Source: Planctomycetaceae bacterium (GTDB lineage Bacteria > Planctomycetota > Planctomycetia > Pirellulales > Pirellulaceae). From it: a DNA stretch of 5,886 nucleotides. Position 1 is the stretch's first letter. Each line of letters starts with the position of its first letter. Below are positions 5,240 through 5,886 of this stretch, in pieces. Made by a program: the position numbers and the translations under genes. The stretch covers positions 1-5,886 of the forward strand of contig REEF01000973.1 of NCBI GenBank assembly GCA_007695205.1, in the 5' to 3' direction. The notes under the pieces are model-generated. The model was not told the origin of the DNA. It did not search any database and saw only the letters and a list, made by a program, of their open reading frames with translations.

Positions 5240-5886
5240 TCACAACAGCACCTCGTCCGAAGCATGGGACAGATCGGCAGCGAAGTAATCCGCATCTGCC
5301 AGGGCTTCTCGGTCGAACGAGGTCGTCAGTGCCAGGCATCGTGCCCCGGCCGCCTTGGCAGCAGCCACGCCGCTGACCGCATCCTCGATCACCAAGCACT
5401 GCTGGGGTCGTAACTGCAAGCGTTCGGCGGCCAGCAGGAAAAGGTCCGGAGCGGGCTTCTTGTGTTCGACATCCTCGGCAACGATCACCGCATCGAACAA
5501 CTCCGGCGCCAAGCCGATTTCGTTCAGATTCCCGACGACCTTACGCTGATCCGCACTGGAGGCGACGGCGAGTTTTTTGCCCAGCTTGCGGCATTTCTGA
5601 ATGAATGCGTTCACGCCCGGCAACGGTTCCAGTTCGCCCTTGATGATCTGCAGGTAGATATCGTACGTCCGCCTCTTGATTTCATCGATATCTACCACCA
5701 ACCGATACTTCTCGGCCACGCCGCCCAAGTAGCGGTTCTCGCCGGTGCCGATGAATGGTGTGAAATCCTCGGGCTGGACGGTCTGGCCCAATTCCTGGAA
5801 CATCTGGCATGCCGCTCGACAGATGAACGCCTCGGAATCGACAAGAACACCATCCATGTCGAAGATCACGCCTCGACACGGTTCCG
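5240..5886 (-). CDS. HAD-superfamily hydrolase, beta-phosphoglucomutase/phosphatase-like (5' partial)
   Basis: A Rossmannoid HAD phosphotransferase with a helical C1 cap (subfamily IA). Numbering from the Val at 5869-5867: motif I IFDMDGVLVDSE (nucleophile Asp4, acid/base Asp6), cap ~14-80, PLPGV at 83-87, motif II AVASSAD (Ser104/105), motif III HKKPAPD (Lys138), motif IV VIEDAVSGVAAAKAAG (Glu162, Asp163, Ser166). This set is typical of beta-phosphoglucomutase-like and small sugar-phosphate phosphatases; the substrate cannot be read from sequence. The GTG at 5869 could start translation, but the frame stays open to the edge as EPCRG before VIFDMDG, matching the usual residues before motif I, so the true start is probably outside the window. 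The stop is TGA at 5242-5240. The gene converges on the propeller gene with a 50-base gap. Confidence 0.9.
   Translation of the reverse strand, partial: EPCRGVIFDMDGVLVDSEAFICRAACQMFQELGQTVQPEDFTPFIGTGENRYLGGVAEKYRLVVDIDEIKRRTYDIYLQIIKGELEPLPGVNAFIQKCRKLGKKLAVASSADQRKVVGNLNEIGLAPELFDAVIVAEDVEHKKPAPDLFLLAAERLQLRPQQCLVIEDAVSGVAAAKAAGARCLALTTSFDREALADADYFAADLSHASDEVLL

Noticed and set aside
5867..5869. GTG as the true start of the HAD gene
   Set aside because: The frame continues to the window edge with residues typical of those before motif I; Val here is most likely internal.

Overview
The window looks like a piece of a planctomycete chromosome (Planctomycetota, probably Pirellulales-like). 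The strongest hint is the N-terminal FEQLERRDLL motif of the first gene, which matches the short motif found near the N-terminus of planctomycete extracellular proteins. The moderately high GC content, a dihydroorotase of the DDQVHFREPG subgroup and a BNR_4-type secreted propeller protein fit this. The lineage is inferred from protein features only.

Layout. (1) Positions 1-1803, minus strand: a large secreted or surface protein, cut by the left window edge. In order it has a basic N-terminus with the planctomycete motif, an SdrD-B-like domain, a region resembling the bacterial thioester domain (Cys present, expected Gln replaced by Leu), and at least two and a fifth tandem 108-residue DUF11/DUF7507-type repeats. 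The long plus-strand reading frames across 82-2124 are antisense shadows of it. (2) Positions 1804-2390: a 587-base divergent intergenic region with no convincing gene but several perfect or near-perfect inverted repeats. (3) Positions 2391-3722, plus: dihydroorotase (pyrC), pyrimidine biosynthesis. (4) Positions 3747-5189, plus: a secreted BNR_4 / ulvan-lyase-like beta-propeller protein, 24 bases after pyrC and behind a good ribosome binding site, so probably co-transcribed with it. (5) Positions 5240-5886, minus: a HAD-superfamily phosphatase/beta-phosphoglucomutase-like protein, convergent with (4) and cut by the right edge at its N-terminus.

The genes do not form an obvious single pathway: a cell-surface adhesin-like protein, a housekeeping pyrimidine enzyme, a putative secreted polysaccharide-active protein and a sugar-phosphate-type phosphatase. 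I see no mobile element, CRISPR array, tRNA or rRNA. The points most worth a second look are two apparent active-site substitutions (thioester domain Gln to Leu; propeller lyase second His to Arg), the Gln in the dihydroorotase HxH motif, and the dyad-rich intergenic region.
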